From Paracoccaceae bacterium (lineage in GTDB: Bacteria; Pseudomonadota; Alphaproteobacteria; Rhodobacterales; Rhodobacteraceae): 34,372 nucleotides of DNA. Below the pieces are notes generated by a model that searched no databases, was not told the DNA's origin, and was given only the letters and a program-made list of their open reading frames with translations. Each line of letters starts with the position of its first letter. The first letter of the stretch is position 1. The translations under genes and the position numbers were made by a program. The DNA is taken from assembly GCA_026417295.1 (NCBI GenBank), contig JAOADN010000022.1:1-34372 (forward strand), given 5' to 3'. Positions 8,450 through 17,535 of this stretch are shown here, in pieces.

Positions 8450-8988
8450 GGCGGGGTGTGCCTCCAGTGGCCGGCCCGCACGAGCTCGCGCCATTCGCGC
8501 CAGACCAGAAGGATCATCGCGCTGTCGAAGAGCGACAGCACGACGAGCACCGGCGAGGGCGCGCCGAGGGCGTGGTGGACCTGATAGACGACGAAACCGG
8601 CAAGGACGGCCATGGCGGCCGGATAGGCCCAGCGGACACGGCGGGCGAGCAGGACCACCATGCCGAGCTTCAGGATGCCGTGACCCATCAGGTAGAGCGC
8701 ATAGAAGTGCTGCGTCGAGCCGGGAAAGGCCTCGGCCGCGTGGCGCATCCAGGTGGCCATCGGGTCGGTCGGATCCTGCGCGATCTCGTGCCGGGTGAGC
8801 CAGGCGACGAAGCGCAGGATCGTGTCATTGGGCGTGAGCAGGAGCCCGAGGCCGGCCAGCGCCTCGGCCGAGGCGAGCAGCCCCTTGATGACGAGGCTGG
8901 CCCCGAACAGCCAGTGGAGCCAGCGCCCGAGCGCAGACCTGCGGATGGCGGCGCGGTGCGGGTCAGCGCCCGCGGAAAGGCTCGACAT
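8446..8988 (-). CDS. DUF2127 family membrane protein
   Basis: A 180-residue integral membrane protein of unknown function with about four hydrophobic segments: near 26-52, 95-117, 122-142 and 146-163. The [15 protein letters not shown] opening and the [14 protein letters not shown] segment are typical of DUF2127. Its start lies 26 bases inside the end of gpt and its stop overlaps the aminotransferase start by 4 bases, so it is embedded in the operon. No catalytic motif is visible. Confidence 0.8.
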   Translation of the reverse strand: MSSLSAGADPHRAAIRRSALGRWLHWLFGASLVIKGLLASAEALAGLGLLLTPNDTILRFVAWLTRHEIAQDPTDPMATWMRHAAEAFPGSTQHFYALYLMGHGILKLGMVVLLARRVRWAYPAAMAVLAGFVVYQVHHALGAPSPVLVVLSLFDSAMILLVWREWRELVRAGHWRHTPP

Positions 8989-9463
8989 ATTGCAGCGCCA
9001 TGTCCCAGGGGAAGAAGATCCATGTGTCCTGGCTGACTTCGGTCACATAGGTATCGACCATCGGCCGCCCGAGCGGCTTGGCATAGACGGTGGCGAAGTG
9101 GGCCTTGGGATAGAGGCGGCGGACGAGCTCGAGCGTCTTGCCGGTATCGACGAGGTCGTCGACGACGAGGATCCCGGTCCCGTCGCCCATCAGATCGGCC
9201 TGCGGCGCCTTGATCACCCGCGCCTCGGACTGGTCCTGGTGTTCGTAGGACTTCACCCCGATCGTGTCGACCACGCGGATGTCGAGCTCTCGCGCCACGA
9301 CCGCCGCCGGCACCAGACCGCCCCGGGTGACGCCGACGACGGCCTTCCAGGCGCCGTTGTCCGGACCCTGCCCGTCGAGCCGCCAGGCCAGCGCCCGGGC
9401 ATCGCGGTGGATCTGGTCCCAGCTGACGTGGAACCCCTTCTCGTGCGGCAGACGGTCCTTCAT
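8963..9463 (-). CDS. gpt: Xanthine-guanine phosphoribosyltransferase
   Basis: Salvages guanine, xanthine and possibly hypoxanthine to the nucleotides using PRPP. The 166-residue product has the type I phosphoribosyltransferase PRPP motif at 98-110 ([13 protein letters not shown]). It also has the N-terminal VTRGGLVPA loop (45-53) and the C-terminal TWIFFPWD segment found in Gpt. The start at 9463 ([11 protein letters not shown]) fits the family length. A longer open frame to 9925 is only an antisense-frame shadow of the exporter gene. It starts 11 bases after the exporter stop and overlaps the DUF2127 gene by 26 bases. Confidence 0.94.
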   Translation of the reverse strand: MKDRLPHEKGFHVSWDQIHRDARALAWRLDGQGPDNGAWKAVVGVTRGGLVPAAVVARELDIRVVDTIGVKSYEHQDQSEARVIKAPQADLMGDGTGILVVDDLVDTGKTLELVRRLYPKAHFATVYAKPLGRPMVDTYVTEVSQDTWIFFPWDMALQYVEPFRGR

Positions 9464-9474
9464 CGGCAGCTCCT

Positions 9475-10083
9475 TCAGCGGGACGCGGCGAGGCCCAGGC
9501 CCAGCGCGCCCAGCGCGACGGCCGTGACGCGATCGATCCGGCGCTTGGCCGCGAGATAGACGCCGCGCACCCGCGGCAGGGAAAGCACGAGCGTGAGCAG
9601 CGTGTAGAAGGCGAGCTCGTTGGCCAGCGCGAGGGCATAGATGGCCGCCTGCTGGCCGCCGGTGAGCGCGCCGGGGAAGATCGACAGGACCACGGCCGAG
9701 AAGAAGAGCGCGGGCTTGGGATTGGAGAGGTTGAGCGCCACCCCGCCGAGGAAGCCGCGTCGCAGCGCGGTGCCGGGGGCGGCGGGAGGCAGCGCATCGC
9801 CCGCGCCGCGCCAGATGCGCCAGGCGAGCCAGAGCAGGTAGGCCGCCCCGACGATCTTGAGGCCGTAGAAGAGCGCCGGCACGAGATGGAAAAGCACGGT
9901 CAGGCCGGCCAGCGCGAAGATGCACCAGAGCGAGGCGCCGAAGGCGAGGCCCAGGGCATAGGGCAGGGTGGCCGCCCGACCGCGGGCGAAGGCGCGCTGC
10001 ATCGTCGCCACCACCGCCGGACCGGGCGAGACCATGGCGACCCAGTGCGCGGCGACGAATAGCGCGATCTGGTGCGGCGTCAT
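9475..10083 (-). CDS. LysE/RhtB-family amino-acid exporter
   Basis: A 202-residue, six-helix inner-membrane transporter of the LysE/RhtB (threonine/homoserine-lactone efflux) type. The family signature [18 protein letters not shown] follows the first helix, and [12 protein letters not shown] marks the middle of the protein. The substrate cannot be read from sequence. The ATG at 10083 overlaps the fabI stop (ATGA), which fixes the start. It is followed 11 bases later by gpt. Confidence 0.9.
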   Translation of the reverse strand: MTPHQIALFVAAHWVAMVSPGPAVVATMQRAFARGRAATLPYALGLAFGASLWCIFALAGLTVLFHLVPALFYGLKIVGAAYLLWLAWRIWRGAGDALPPAAPGTALRRGFLGGVALNLSNPKPALFFSAVVLSIFPGALTGGQQAAIYALALANELAFYTLLTLVLSLPRVRGVYLAAKRRIDRVTAVALGALGLGLAASR

Positions 10084-10916
10084 CCGCCCGCGTCCCGGCC
10101 GTTGCGGCCCGTCACGGCATCGATGTCGGGCGCGTCCACCGCCTTCATGCCGACGACGTTGTAGCCGGCATCGACATGGTGGATCTCTCCGGTCACGCCG
10201 GAGGCGAGCTCGGACAGCAGGTAGAGGGCGGAACGGCCCACCTCGTCCTGGTTGACGTTGCGGCGCAGCGGCGAGTTGAGCTCGTTCCATTTCAGGATGT
10301 AGCGGAAGTCGCCGATGCCGCTGGCGGCCAGGGTCTTGATCGGCCCCGCCGAGATTGCATTCACCCTTATGCCATCCTTTCCAAGGTCTTCGGCGATGTA
10401 TTTCACGCTGATCTCGAGCGCGGCCTTGGCAAGGCCCATGACGTTGTAGTGCGGCATCACCCGCTCGGCCCCGTAATAGGTCAGCGTCAGGAGCGAACCG
10501 CCCGCGGGCATCATCGCCGCGGCGCGCCGGCAGACGGCGGTGAAGGAATAGACCGAGATGTCCATCGTCATGCGGAAGTTCTCGGGCGAGGTGTCGACAT
10601 AGCGCCCGCGCAGCTCGTTCTTGTCGGAGAAGCCGATGGCGTGGACCACGAAGTCGAGGCTGCCCCAGAGCGCGCGCAGCCCGTCGAAGAGCGCGTCGAG
10701 CGAGCCCGCGTCGGCTACGGCGCATTCGAAGAAGGCGGTCGAGCCGAGCGAGCCGGCAAGCTGCTCGACACGCTTGCGCAGGGCCTCTCCCTGGTAGGAG
10801 AAGGCGAGTTCCGCCCCTTCGCCGGCCAACGCCCTGGCGATGCCCCAGGCGATCGACTTGTCGTTGGCGAGGCCCATGATCAGCCCCCGCTTGCCGGTCA
10901 TCAGTCGACTTGCCAT
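10080..10916 (-). CDS. fabI: Enoyl-[acyl-carrier-protein] reductase FabI
   Basis: Performs the last reduction of the type II fatty-acid elongation cycle with NADH. The 278-residue protein is a divergent short-chain dehydrogenase. The nucleotide loop is [13 protein letters not shown] (15-27). The catalytic set is Tyr147, Tyr157 and Lys164 in the context [18 protein letters not shown], the same spacing as in well-studied FabI proteins. It heads the long minus-strand run that ends with trpE, and a good promoter lies just upstream. Many alphaproteobacteria carry two fabI genes. Only this one is visible here. Confidence 0.95.
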   Translation of the reverse strand: MASRLMTGKRGLIMGLANDKSIAWGIARALAGEGAELAFSYQGEALRKRVEQLAGSLGSTAFFECAVADAGSLDALFDGLRALWGSLDFVVHAIGFSDKNELRGRYVDTSPENFRMTMDISVYSFTAVCRRAAAMMPAGGSLLTLTYYGAERVMPHYNVMGLAKAALEISVKYIAEDLGKDGIRVNAISAGPIKTLAASGIGDFRYILKWNELNSPLRRNVNQDEVGRSALYLLSELASGVTGEIHHVDAGYNVVGMKAVDAPDIDAVTGRNGRDAGG

Positions 10917-10949
10917 AAGCGTCCCCGCGCGGCCCGTATTGCCGGCGAA

Positions 10950-10978
10950 GCATTAGGCGAAGTCCCGGGGTGCATCAA
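10950..10978 (-). promoter_or_regulatory. Promoter of the fabI operon
   Basis: Read on the minus strand: TTGATG (10978-10973), a 17-base spacer, then TAATGC (10955-10950), about 33 bases before the fabI start. Both hexamers match sigma-70 consensus in four or five positions. It lies in the 116-base divergent region shared with pdxH. Confidence 0.6.
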
Positions 10979-11032
10979 GGGCGCCACCGGGCGCGGCGCC
11001 GGGGCGCGACTGCACGAAGGGAAGCATGGCGC

Positions 11033-11650
11033 ATGACCGACAGAAGCGGTATATTCGAGGGAGAGGAGCCTTTCGGCATCGTGCGCCGGTGGCTCTCGGA
11101 AGCCGAGGTGGCGGAGCCGAACGATCCCAATGCCATCGCGCTTGCCACCGCAGGCGCGGACGGGATGCCGAACGTGCGGATGGTCCTTCTGAAGGACGTC
11201 GAGGGAGCGGGCACCGACGGGGCCTTCGTCTTCTACACGAATTACGGATCGGTGAAGGCGGCCGAGATCGCGCAGAGCGGCAGGGCGGCCTTCGTCATGC
11301 ACTGGAAATCCCTGCGCCGGCAGATTCGCGTGCGCGGCACGGTCACCCGCGAGGAGGGGCCGCAGGCCGATGCCTATTTCGCCTCGCGCTCGCTGAAGAG
11401 CAGGCTCGGGGCCTGGGCCTCGCGCCAATCGCAGCCCTTGACGTCGCGTCGGGCCTTGATGGCGGAAGTGGCGGCGGTTACGGCACGCCACGGCCTGAAC
11501 CCGCCGCGCCCTCCGTTCTGGGGTGGCTTCAGGATCAGGCCGCTCGAGATCGAGTTCTGGTCGGACGGCGAGTTCAGGCTGCATGACCGGTTTCGCTGGC
11601 ACCGCACCGCCGTGACGGACGAATGGAATGTGCAACGGCTCTACCCGTGA
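11033..11650 (+). CDS. pdxH: Pyridoxamine 5'-phosphate oxidase
   Basis: An FMN enzyme that oxidises pyridoxamine or pyridoxine 5'-phosphate to pyridoxal 5'-phosphate. The 205-residue product has the full family pattern: [10 protein letters not shown] near 45-55, [12 protein letters not shown] near 65-76, the RQIRVRGTV strand, SRQSQ in the C-terminal half and the terminal EWNVQRLYP tail that closes the active site. I use the ATG at 11033, which has GAAGGGAAG upstream. The longer open frame from 10970 adds an Arg-rich stretch not seen in the family. It is divergent from fabI. Confidence 0.95.
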   Translation: MTDRSGIFEGEEPFGIVRRWLSEAEVAEPNDPNAIALATAGADGMPNVRMVLLKDVEGAGTDGAFVFYTNYGSVKAAEIAQSGRAAFVMHWKSLRRQIRVRGTVTREEGPQADAYFASRSLKSRLGAWASRQSQPLTSRRALMAEVAAVTARHGLNPPRPPFWGGFRIRPLEIEFWSDGEFRLHDRFRWHRTAVTDEWNVQRLYP

Positions 11651-11699
11651 ACTTCGCGAAGCGCGAATGACAGGGCGGCGATTTGGCGCGTGTTTTCGC

Positions 11700-11728
11700 T
11701 TGAATTCGGAGTCGCCTTGTAGATGTAT
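11700..11728 (+). promoter_or_regulatory. Candidate promoter of the cold-shock gene
   Basis: TTGAAT (11700-11705), a 17-base spacer and ATGTAT (11723-11728). If this is the promoter, the ATG inside the -10 cannot be the start codon, which supports translation from 11765. A short palindrome, CTTCGCGAAG, lies 50 bases upstream (11652-11661). Confidence 0.4.
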
Positions 11729-11764
11729 GCGCACGGGGGACGTGAACTGGGGGAGCGGCGGGCG

Positions 11765-12298
11765 ATGATGGAGCCTGCGGCAGTGGCACAACGCATTTCC
11801 GGACGCGTGAAATGGTTCGACCCCTCGAAGGGGTTCGGTTTCATCGTGTCCGACCTCGGCGGCGCGGCCATCCTTCTGCATGCGAACGTGCTGCGCAACT
11901 TCGGCCAGAGCTCGGTGGCCGATCAGGCGCGGATCACGGTCATCGTCCAGCAGACCGCGCGCGGCGCGCAGGCCGTCGAGGTGATCGAGATCGTGCCGCC
12001 CGAGACGGAGAACGGCGCCGTCATCGAGGACCTGGACCAGGGAACCGGGCCCGACCTCGAGTCGCTGCCGCTGCTGCCGGCGCGGGTGAAGTGGTTCGAC
12101 AAGGTGAAGGGATTCGGCTTCGCCAACGTCTTCGGCCTGCCGGAGGACGTGTTCATCCATGTCGAGGTGCTGCGCCGGTCCGGGCTGGCGGATCTCGGGC
12201 CCGGGGAGGCGATCTGCCTGCGCGTGATCGAGGGGAAGCGGGGCCGCATGGCCGCCCAGGTCCTGCCGTGGGAAACCGCCCTGCGCGCCGCCCGCTGA
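11765..12298 (+). CDS. Two-domain cold-shock (CSD) nucleic-acid-binding protein
   Basis: A 177-residue cytoplasmic protein with two tandem cold-shock domains that bind single-stranded RNA or DNA. Domain 1 (about 10-75) has GRVKWFDPSKGFGFI. Domain 2 (about 102-172) has ARVKWFDKVKGFGFANV and DVFIHVEVL. Domain 1 has a diverged second RNA-binding strand (AILLHANVL), so domain 2 is the more canonical. An acidic linker, roughly residues 77-101, joins them. The start is taken at 11765 (ATGATG), with GGGGGAG about nine bases upstream. An in-frame ATG at 11723 lies in the likely promoter. The 3' end overlaps the DUF192 gene by 31 bases. Confidence 0.88.
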   Translation: MMEPAAVAQRISGRVKWFDPSKGFGFIVSDLGGAAILLHANVLRNFGQSSVADQARITVIVQQTARGAQAVEVIEIVPPETENGAVIEDLDQGTGPDLESLPLLPARVKWFDKVKGFGFANVFGLPEDVFIHVEVLRRSGLADLGPGEAICLRVIEGKRGRMAAQVLPWETALRAAR

Positions 12299-12768
12299 GG
12301 CGCTGGCCGGCGGCGGCGGCGCTGGCGGCGCTGGCCGGGACGGCGGCGGCGGCGGGCTGCGAGCCGGGCGTGGCGGAGCTGCGCTGGGACGGGGGGCCGG
12401 GCGCGCGTTTCCGGGTCGAGATCGCCGACACGCCGGCCGAAAGGTCCCGCGGCCTGATGTTCCGCGACTCGCTTCCCGACGGGGCGGGGATGCTGTTCGT
12501 CTACCCGGCGCCGGGCGAGGTGGCGTTCTGGATGAAGAACACGCTGATCCCGCTGGACATGATCTTCATCGGGCCCGACGGGCGGGTGAACGGCATCCGC
12601 GCGATGGCCGCGCCGGGCGACCTGACGCCGGTGCCGGGGCCGCCGGGGACCCAGTTCGTGCTGGAGATCGGGGGCGGTGTGGCCGGACGGCTGGGCCTGC
12701 GCGAAGGGGCCGAGCTTCGCCATCCGGCGGTCGATCCGGCGGCCGCCCTCTGGCCCTGCGGGGCGTGA
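12268..12768 (+). CDS. Exported DUF192 family protein
   Basis: A 166-residue protein of the DUF192 family (small beta-rich domain, function unknown). I place the start at the GTG at 12268, which gives a clear export signal: ArgProAlaArgArg, then an Ala/Leu core ending in GTAAAAGC. The Cys could be a weak lipobox, but the residue at -3 is Ala, so ordinary secretion is as likely. Family landmarks are ERSRGLMFRDSLPDGAGMLF, the FWMKNTLIPLDMIF core and the C-terminal VLEIGGG segment. It overlaps the cold-shock gene by 31 bases, implying co-expression. A short GC hairpin (12780-12785 with 12796-12801) follows, without a T-run. Confidence 0.85.
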   Translation: MGNRPARRPLRRWPAAAALAALAGTAAAAGCEPGVAELRWDGGPGARFRVEIADTPAERSRGLMFRDSLPDGAGMLFVYPAPGEVAFWMKNTLIPLDMIFIGPDGRVNGIRAMAAPGDLTPVPGPPGTQFVLEIGGGVAGRLGLREGAELRHPAVDPAAALWPCGA

Positions 12769-12826
12769 CCGGCCGGCAAGGGGCCTTTCCATGACGGCCC
12801 CGACTGACTAAGAGACGGGCGCCGGA

Positions 12827-12903
12827 CGGGGCGTGGCGCAGTCTGGTAGCGCGACGGTTTTGGGAACCGTAGGCCGCAGGTTCGAATCCTGTCGCCCCGA
12901 CCA
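12827..12903 (+). tRNA. tRNA-Pro (anticodon TGG)
   Basis: A 77-base cloverleaf with the CCA end encoded (12901-12903). The acceptor stem is CGGGGCG (12827-12833) with CGCCCCG (12893-12899). The anticodon stem is ACGGT/ACCGT around the loop TTTGGGA, giving anticodon TGG at 12861-12863. The T arm carries GGTTCGAATCC. It decodes CCA and, by wobble, other proline codons. It is transcribed in the same direction as the DUF192 gene. Confidence 0.97.
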
Positions 12904-13285
12904 GCCGGCCTTCCGCGCCGGACCGCGCGGCGGGGAATCAGGACCCGCCGCGGACCTGCCCCCGACCTTCCGCCGACCGGCCCCGATCCCCCGCGGCGCC
13001 CCCGTCACGGTCCCGTCACGGGCGCGCAGCGCAGGCATGCCGGCACCAGACCTGTCGCAGCCAGGCACCAGTCGCGCGCCCCCGCAGACATCGCCGTCCG
13101 CCGTGCCGCGCCCGCCCGCGCCTTCGGCCGGCGGCTGAGATGCGCAGGCCAAATCAGCGCCTTTCCAGCACTTTCCGGCCGGGCCCGCCGGGCCGTTCCG
13201 GGGGGCCGAGTCGCGACCCTGCGGCGTGGAACAGATTCCGCGCCGGGCGCAACCGGAATTTTCACATCCCGTTCACAAAAAGATG
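12904..13285. other. Intergenic stretch without a recognisable gene
   Basis: About 380 bases between tRNA-Pro and the nrdJ promoter. GC-rich, with open frames on both strands that have no ribosome site and no family resemblance. The only local feature is a repeated TTCACA near 13260-13277, just before the nrdJ -35. No attachment site or integrase is seen next to the tRNA. Confidence 0.6.
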
Positions 13286-13350
13286 TTGACCCCCCGGCGG
13301 GTCCTACGTCAGGTTGTGCTGGCTGACAGCGCCACCACAAGATGTAGTGG
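13286..13350 (+). promoter_or_regulatory. nrdJ promoter with two NrdR-like boxes
   Basis: A -35 element TTGACC lies at 13286-13291. A strong NrdR-like box, CCACAAGATGTAGTGG, is at 13335-13350 and matches the consensus acaCwAtATaTwGtgt at 12 of 16 positions. A weaker box is at 13304-13319 (CTACGTCAGGTTGTGC), good in its right half. They start exactly 31 bases apart, three helical turns, the spacing expected for cooperative NrdR binding. The weaker box covers the expected -10 position (about 13309-13314), so bound repressor would block RNA polymerase. NrdR is a zinc-finger/ATP-cone repressor of ribonucleotide reductase genes. Its gene is not in this window. Confidence 0.65.
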
Positions 13351-13383
13351 GCTGCGGGACGGGGAAAGTCAGGCCACAGCAAG

Positions 13384-13517
13384 CCGGCAGGATGAGGCCG
13401 GAACGCCACGGGCACGCCGTGGCGTCGAGGCCCGTGCCCCTGCCGCATGGCGCCGGAGCGAGTACGGGAAGGCCCCCCGAGAGGGGCCGTGCAAGTGGAC
13501 CATCGCGCCTTGGGCGC
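13384..13517 (+). ncRNA. Hairpin-rich 5' leader of nrdJ
   Basis: Four stems can be drawn in the roughly 185-base leader. One is CCGGC/GCCGG at 13384-13388/13397-13401. One has 9-bp arms ACGCCACGG/CCGTGGCGT at 13403-13411/13417-13425. One is GGCCCC/GGGGCC at 13471-13476/13483-13488. One is GCGCC/GGCGC at 13505-13509/13513-13517, just before the ribosome site. A competing 7-bp stem pairs GGGCACG (13410-13416) with CGTGCCC (13433-13439) and excludes the 9-bp stem. I do not see the conserved B12-box of the cobalamin riboswitch. The stems are read directly; regulation is inference. Confidence 0.45.
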
Positions 13518-13535
13518 CGTGTTTGGGGCAGAGAG

Positions 13536-16500
13536 ATGAAGATCGAACGCAAGTATACCGAGGCCGGCAAGGATGCCTATGCCGCACTCGAATTCGTGCT
13601 GACCACCTCGGAGATCCGCAATCCGGACGGCAAGGTGGTCTTCCGCAACGATTCGGTCGAGGTGCCCGCCGGCTGGAGCCAGGTGGCCGCCGATGTTCTG
13701 GCGCAGAAGTATTTCCGCAAGGCCGGCGTGCCGGCGCGGCTGAAGAAGGTGCGCGAGAAGGGCGTGCCGGAATTCCTGTGGCGCTCGGTGGCCGACGAGG
13801 CCGCGCTGGCGGCGCTGCCCGAGAAGGAACGCCTGATCGGCGAAACCTCGGCCCGGCAGGTCTTCGACCGGCTTGCGGGGGCCTGGACCTACTGGGGCTG
13901 GAGGGGCGGCTACTTCACCGCCGAATCCGATGCGCGGGCCTATTTCGACGAGATGCGCTTCATGCTGGCCGCCCAGATGGCCGCCCCGAACAGCCCGCAA
14001 TGGTTCAACACCGGTCTGCACTGGGCCTATGGCATCGACGGGCCGAGCCAGGGGCATTTCTACGTGGATCACAGGACCGGGGTGCTGACGAAGTCGGACT
14101 CGGCCTACGAACATCCCCAGCCCCATGCCTGCTTCATCCAGTCGGTCGCCGACGACCTGGTGAACGAGGGAGGCATCATGGACCTGTGGGTCCGCGAGGC
14201 GCGCCTGTTCAAGTACGGCTCGGGCACGGGCACGAACTTCTCGATGCTGCGCGGCGAGGGCGAGAAGCTTTCGGGCGGCGGCCGGTCGTCGGGGCTGATG
14301 GGCTTCCTCAAGATCGGCGACCGGGCGGCCGGCGCGATCAAGTCGGGCGGGACGACGCGGCGCGCGGCGAAGATGGTGATCTGCGACATGGATCACCCCG
14401 ACATCGAGGCCTTCATCGACTGGAAGGTGATCGAGGAGCAGAAGGTGGCGAGCCTCGTTGCCGGATCGCGGATGCACGAGGCGCGCCTCAACGACATCTT
14501 CGCGGCGATCCGCGCCTGGGACGGCGCCGGCGAGGATGCCTTCGACCCGGCGAAGAACGCCGCGCTGAAGGCGGCGATCCGCGCGGCCAAGAAGGTCGCC
14601 ATCCCCGAGACCTACATCAAGCGGGTGCTCGACTATGCCCGCCAGGGCCACGACTCGATCGAGTTCCCGGTCTACGACACGGACTGGGACGGCGAGGCCT
14701 ATGCCTCGGTCTCGGGGCAGAATTCCAACAATTCCGTTAGGGTGACGGACGCCTTCCTGAAGGCAGTGCGCGAGAACGGGGACTGGGACCTGATCCGGCG
14801 CACCGACGGCAAGGTGGCACGGACCGTGTCGGCGCGGGCCCTGTGGGAACGGATCGGCCATGCCGCCTGGGCCTGCGCGGATCCCGGCATCCAGTTCCAC
14901 GACACGGTGAACGCCTGGCATACCTGCCCCGAGGACGGGCCGATCCGCGGATCGAACCCCTGTTCGGAATACATGTTCCTTGACGACACGGCCTGCAACC
15001 TTGCGTCGATGAACCTGCTGACCTTCTACCGGGGCGGCCGCTTCGACGCGGAAGGCTATGTCCATGCGACGCGCCTGTGGACGATCACGCTGGAGATCAG
15101 CGTGATGATGGCGCAGTTCCCCAGCCGCGAGATCGCGCAGAGGTCCTACGACTTCCGCACCCTGGGCCTTGGCTATGCCAATATCGGCGGACTCCTGATG
15201 AACATGGGCCTCGGCTACGACTCGCCCGAGGGCCGTGCGCTGTGCGGCGCGCTGAGCGCGATCATGACCGGCGTCGCCTATGCGACGAGCGCCGAGATGG
15301 CGGGCGAGCTGGGCCCCTTCCCGGGCTATGCCCGCAACAAGGGGCACATGCTGCGGGTGATCCGCAATCACCGCAACGCGGCGCATGGCAATGTCACGGG
15401 ATACGAGGCGGTCAACATCCCGCCCGTGCCGCTGGATCACGCGAACATCCCGGTCGAGGGGCTTGGACTTCTGGCCAAATCCTGCTGGGACGAGGCCCTG
15501 GCCCTGGGCGAGCGGCACGGCTATCGCAATGCCCAGGCGACGGTGATCGCGCCGACCGGCACGATCGGCCTGGTGATGGATTGCGACACGACCGGGATCG
15601 AGCCCGACTTCGCGCTGGTGAAGTTCAAGAAGCTCGCGGGGGGCGGCTACTTCAAGATCATCAACCGTTCGGTGCCCGCGGCGCTGGAGGTGCTGGGCTA
15701 TGGTCCGGCCGAGATCGCCGAGATCGTCGCCCATGCCGTGGGCCATGGCAGCCTCGGCCAGGCGCCGGGGATCAACCACACGGCGCTGATCGGCCACGGC
15801 TTCGGCCCGGAGGAGATCGCCAGGGTCGAGGCGGCGCTGCCCTCGGCCTTCGACATCCGCTTCGTCTTCAACCAGTACACGCTGGGCGAGAAGTTCTGCC
15901 GCGAGACGCTGGGGATCCCGGCCGAGAAGCTGGCGGATCCGGGCTTCGACCTTCTGCGGCATCTGGGCTTCACCAAGGCGCAGATCGACGCGGCCAACGA
16001 CCATGTCTGCGGCACGATGACGCTGGAAGGCGCGCCGCACCTGTCGCCCGGGCACTACCACGTCTTCGACTGCGCCAATCCCTGCGGCAAGACGGGCCGG
16101 CGCTTCCTGAGCGTGGAAAGCCACATCCGCATGATGGCGGCAGCGCAGTCCTTCATCTCGGGCGCGATCTCGAAGACGATCAACATGCCGAATGCGGCGA
16201 CGATCGAGGACGTGCTCGGGGCCTACGAGCTTTCGCATTCGCTGGCGCTGAAGGCCAACGCCATCTACCGCGACGGCTCGAAGCTGAGCCAGCCCCTGGC
16301 CGCGGCGCTGGTCGGGGACGACGAGGAAGCCGAGGAGGTGCTGGCGGCGGGCAATCCGCCGGAGAAGGCGCAGGTCCTGGCCGAGAAGATCGTCGAGAAG
16401 GTGATCGTGAAGGAGATCGTGCGCTCTCACCGCGAGAAGCTGCCGGAGCGGCGCAAGGGCTATACCCAGAAGGCCATCGTCGGCGGCCACAAGGTCTATC

Positions 16501-17234
16501 TGCGGACGGGCGAGTACAAGGACGGCTCGCTCGGCGAGATCTTCATCGACATGCACAAGGAAGGCGCGGGCTTCCGGGCGATGATGAACAACTTCGCCAT
16601 CGCCGTGAGCGTCGGGCTGCAATACGGTGTTCCGCTTGAGGAATTCGTCGAGGCCTTCACCTTCACGAAGTTCGAGCCCGCCGGCATGGTGCAGGGCAAC
16701 GACTCGATCAAGAACGCCACCTCGATCCTCGACTACATCTTCCGCGAGCTGGCGATAAGCTATCTCGACCGCACCGACCTTGCCCATGTGAAGCCCCAGG
16801 GCGCGGCCTTCGACGATCTCGGCGGCGGGTCCGACGAGGGCCGGCCGAACCTGGCCCCGGTGGGCGAGAGCGCGGCCTCGAAGTCGATCGAGGTGCTCAA
16901 GCAGATCAGCTCGACGGGCTATCTCAGGAAGCGCCTGCCGCAGGAGCTGGTCGTGCTCCAGGGCGGGGGCGGCGCGATGGGGGCGGTGGCGCTGTCGGGC
17001 GCGGCCGACCCGGTGGCGGCGCTGGCCACGCTGGTGCCCGAGACGGCGATGGCCGCGGCACCGGCCGCCGCAACGGCACTGGGCTCGGGCACGGTCGCGC
17101 TGGATGCGCGGGCCAGGGCGAAGCTGCAGGGCTACGAGGGCGACCCCTGCGGCGAATGCGGCAACTACACGCTGGTGCGCAACGGCACCTGCATGAAGTG
17201 CAACACCTGCGGCGCGACGAGCGGGTGTTCGTGA
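13536..17234 (+). CDS. nrdJ: Adenosylcobalamin-dependent (class II) ribonucleoside reductase NrdJ
   Basis: Reduces ribonucleotides to deoxyribonucleotides using a radical generated from coenzyme B12, so it works with or without oxygen. The 1232-residue length fits the long alphaproteobacterial class II enzymes. The radical-site motif NPCSE is at 474-478, followed by the [14 protein letters not shown] segment. An upstream active-site cysteine lies in [11 protein letters not shown] near residue 200. The C-terminus carries six cysteines in [10 protein letters not shown] and [13 protein letters not shown], the mobile redox and probable zinc site. The start at 13536 ([11 protein letters not shown]) is conserved in this family. 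An upstream in-frame extension from 13314 would run through the NrdR boxes. A terminator follows 127 bases after the stop. No nrdAB genes are seen here. Confidence 0.96.
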   Translation: MKIERKYTEAGKDAYAALEFVLTTSEIRNPDGKVVFRNDSVEVPAGWSQVAADVLAQKYFRKAGVPARLKKVREKGVPEFLWRSVADEAALAALPEKERLIGETSARQVFDRLAGAWTYWGWRGGYFTAESDARAYFDEMRFMLAAQMAAPNSPQWFNTGLHWAYGIDGPSQGHFYVDHRTGVLTKSDSAYEHPQPHACFIQSVADDLVNEGGIMDLWVREARLFKYGSGTGTNFSMLRGEGEKLSGGGRSSGLMGFLKIGDRAAGAIKSGGTTRRAAKMVICDMDHPDIEAFIDWKVIEEQKVASLVAGSRMHEARLNDIFAAIRAWDGAGEDAFDPAKNAALKAAIRAAKKVAIPETYIKRVLDYARQGHDSIEFPVYDTDWDGEAYASVSGQNSNNSVRVTDAFLKAVRENGDWDLIRRTDGKVARTVSARALWERIGHAAWACADPGIQFHDTVNAWHTCPEDGPIRGSNPCSEYMFLDDTACNLASMNLLTFYRGGRFDAEGYVHATRLWTITLEISVMMAQFPSREIAQRSYDFRTLGLGYANIGGLLMNMGLGYDSPEGRALCGALSAIMTGVAYATSAEMAGELGPFPGYARNKGHMLRVIRNHRNAAHGNVTGYEAVNIPPVPLDHANIPVEGLGLLAKSCWDEALALGERHGYRNAQATVIAPTGTIGLVMDCDTTGIEPDFALVKFKKLAGGGYFKIINRSVPAALEVLGYGPAEIAEIVAHAVGHGSLGQAPGINHTALIGHGFGPEEIARVEAALPSAFDIRFVFNQYTLGEKFCRETLGIPAEKLADPGFDLLRHLGFTKAQIDAANDHVCGTMTLEGAPHLSPGHYHVFDCANPCGKTGRRFLSVESHIRMMAAAQSFISGAISKTINMPNAATIEDVLGAYELSHSLALKANAIYRDGSKLSQPLAAALVGDDEEAEEVLAAGNPPEKAQVLAEKIVEKVIVKEIVRSHREKLPERRKGYTQKAIVGGHKVYLRTGEYKDGSLGEIFIDMHKEGAGFRAMMNNFAIAVSVGLQYGVPLEEFVEAFTFTKFEPAGMVQGNDSIKNATSILDYIFRELAISYLDRTDLAHVKPQGAAFDDLGGGSDEGRPNLAPVGESAASKSIEVLKQISSTGYLRKRLPQELVVLQGGGGAMGAVALSGAADPVAALATLVPETAMAAAPAAATALGSGTVALDARARAKLQGYEGDPCGECGNYTLVRNGTCMKCNTCGATSGCS

Positions 17235-17360
17235 CAGGATACTGCCTCCGGTTCCGGCCGGTGGCAGGCTTCCGGGGCGGGTGCGCTCGCCCTTGACGAC
17301 GTTCAGGCCGCAGGCATGAAACCGAGCGGTAACAAGCGAGCCTGAGCGGCGAGACTGGAC

Positions 17361-17391
17361 GGGGGGCGGGTTTCCGCCCCCCATTTTCTTT
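17361..17391 (+). terminator. Rho-independent terminator of nrdJ
   Basis: A 9-bp stem GGGGGGCGG/CCGCCCCCC (17361-17369/17374-17382) with a GTTT loop is followed by ATTTTCTTT. It is 126 bases after the nrdJ stop. Confidence 0.8.
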
Positions 17392-17506
17392 CCCCGGCCT
17401 GCGCCGGTTAGCGGCCGGATTCAAATCCCGGTGAGGTGCGGGGCGGGCGGTCTTGCGTCTGGCAGCGGCCCCTTCCATCTCGCAATCGCGCCTCGTAAGG
17501 CGTTGA

Positions 17507-17512
17507 TATAAT
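17507..17512 (+). promoter_or_regulatory. Perfect -10 element before the first EF-hand gene
   Basis: TATAAT at 17507-17512 lies 24 bases before the start codon. No good -35 stands at the usual distance. Instead a small inverted repeat, CGCCT/AGGCG, sits between the -35 and -10 positions. The gene may therefore need an activator. Confidence 0.5.
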
Positions 17513-17535
17513 GACGTAAAATGGAGACAAGAGCC

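Noticed and set aside
12827-13300. tRNA-associated integration site
   Set aside because: No integrase, no repeated tRNA 3' end and no change of gene type downstream of tRNA-Pro.
13350-13535. Cobalamin riboswitch upstream of nrdJ
   Set aside because: Looked for the conserved B12-box and the GCCACTG-type core; neither is present, so I list only a structured leader.
13005-17384. A 1459-codon open frame antisense to nrdJ
   Set aside because: GC-rich codon bias leaves the complementary frame open. The Arg/His/Ala-rich translation matches no family, and nrdJ on the other strand is unmistakable.
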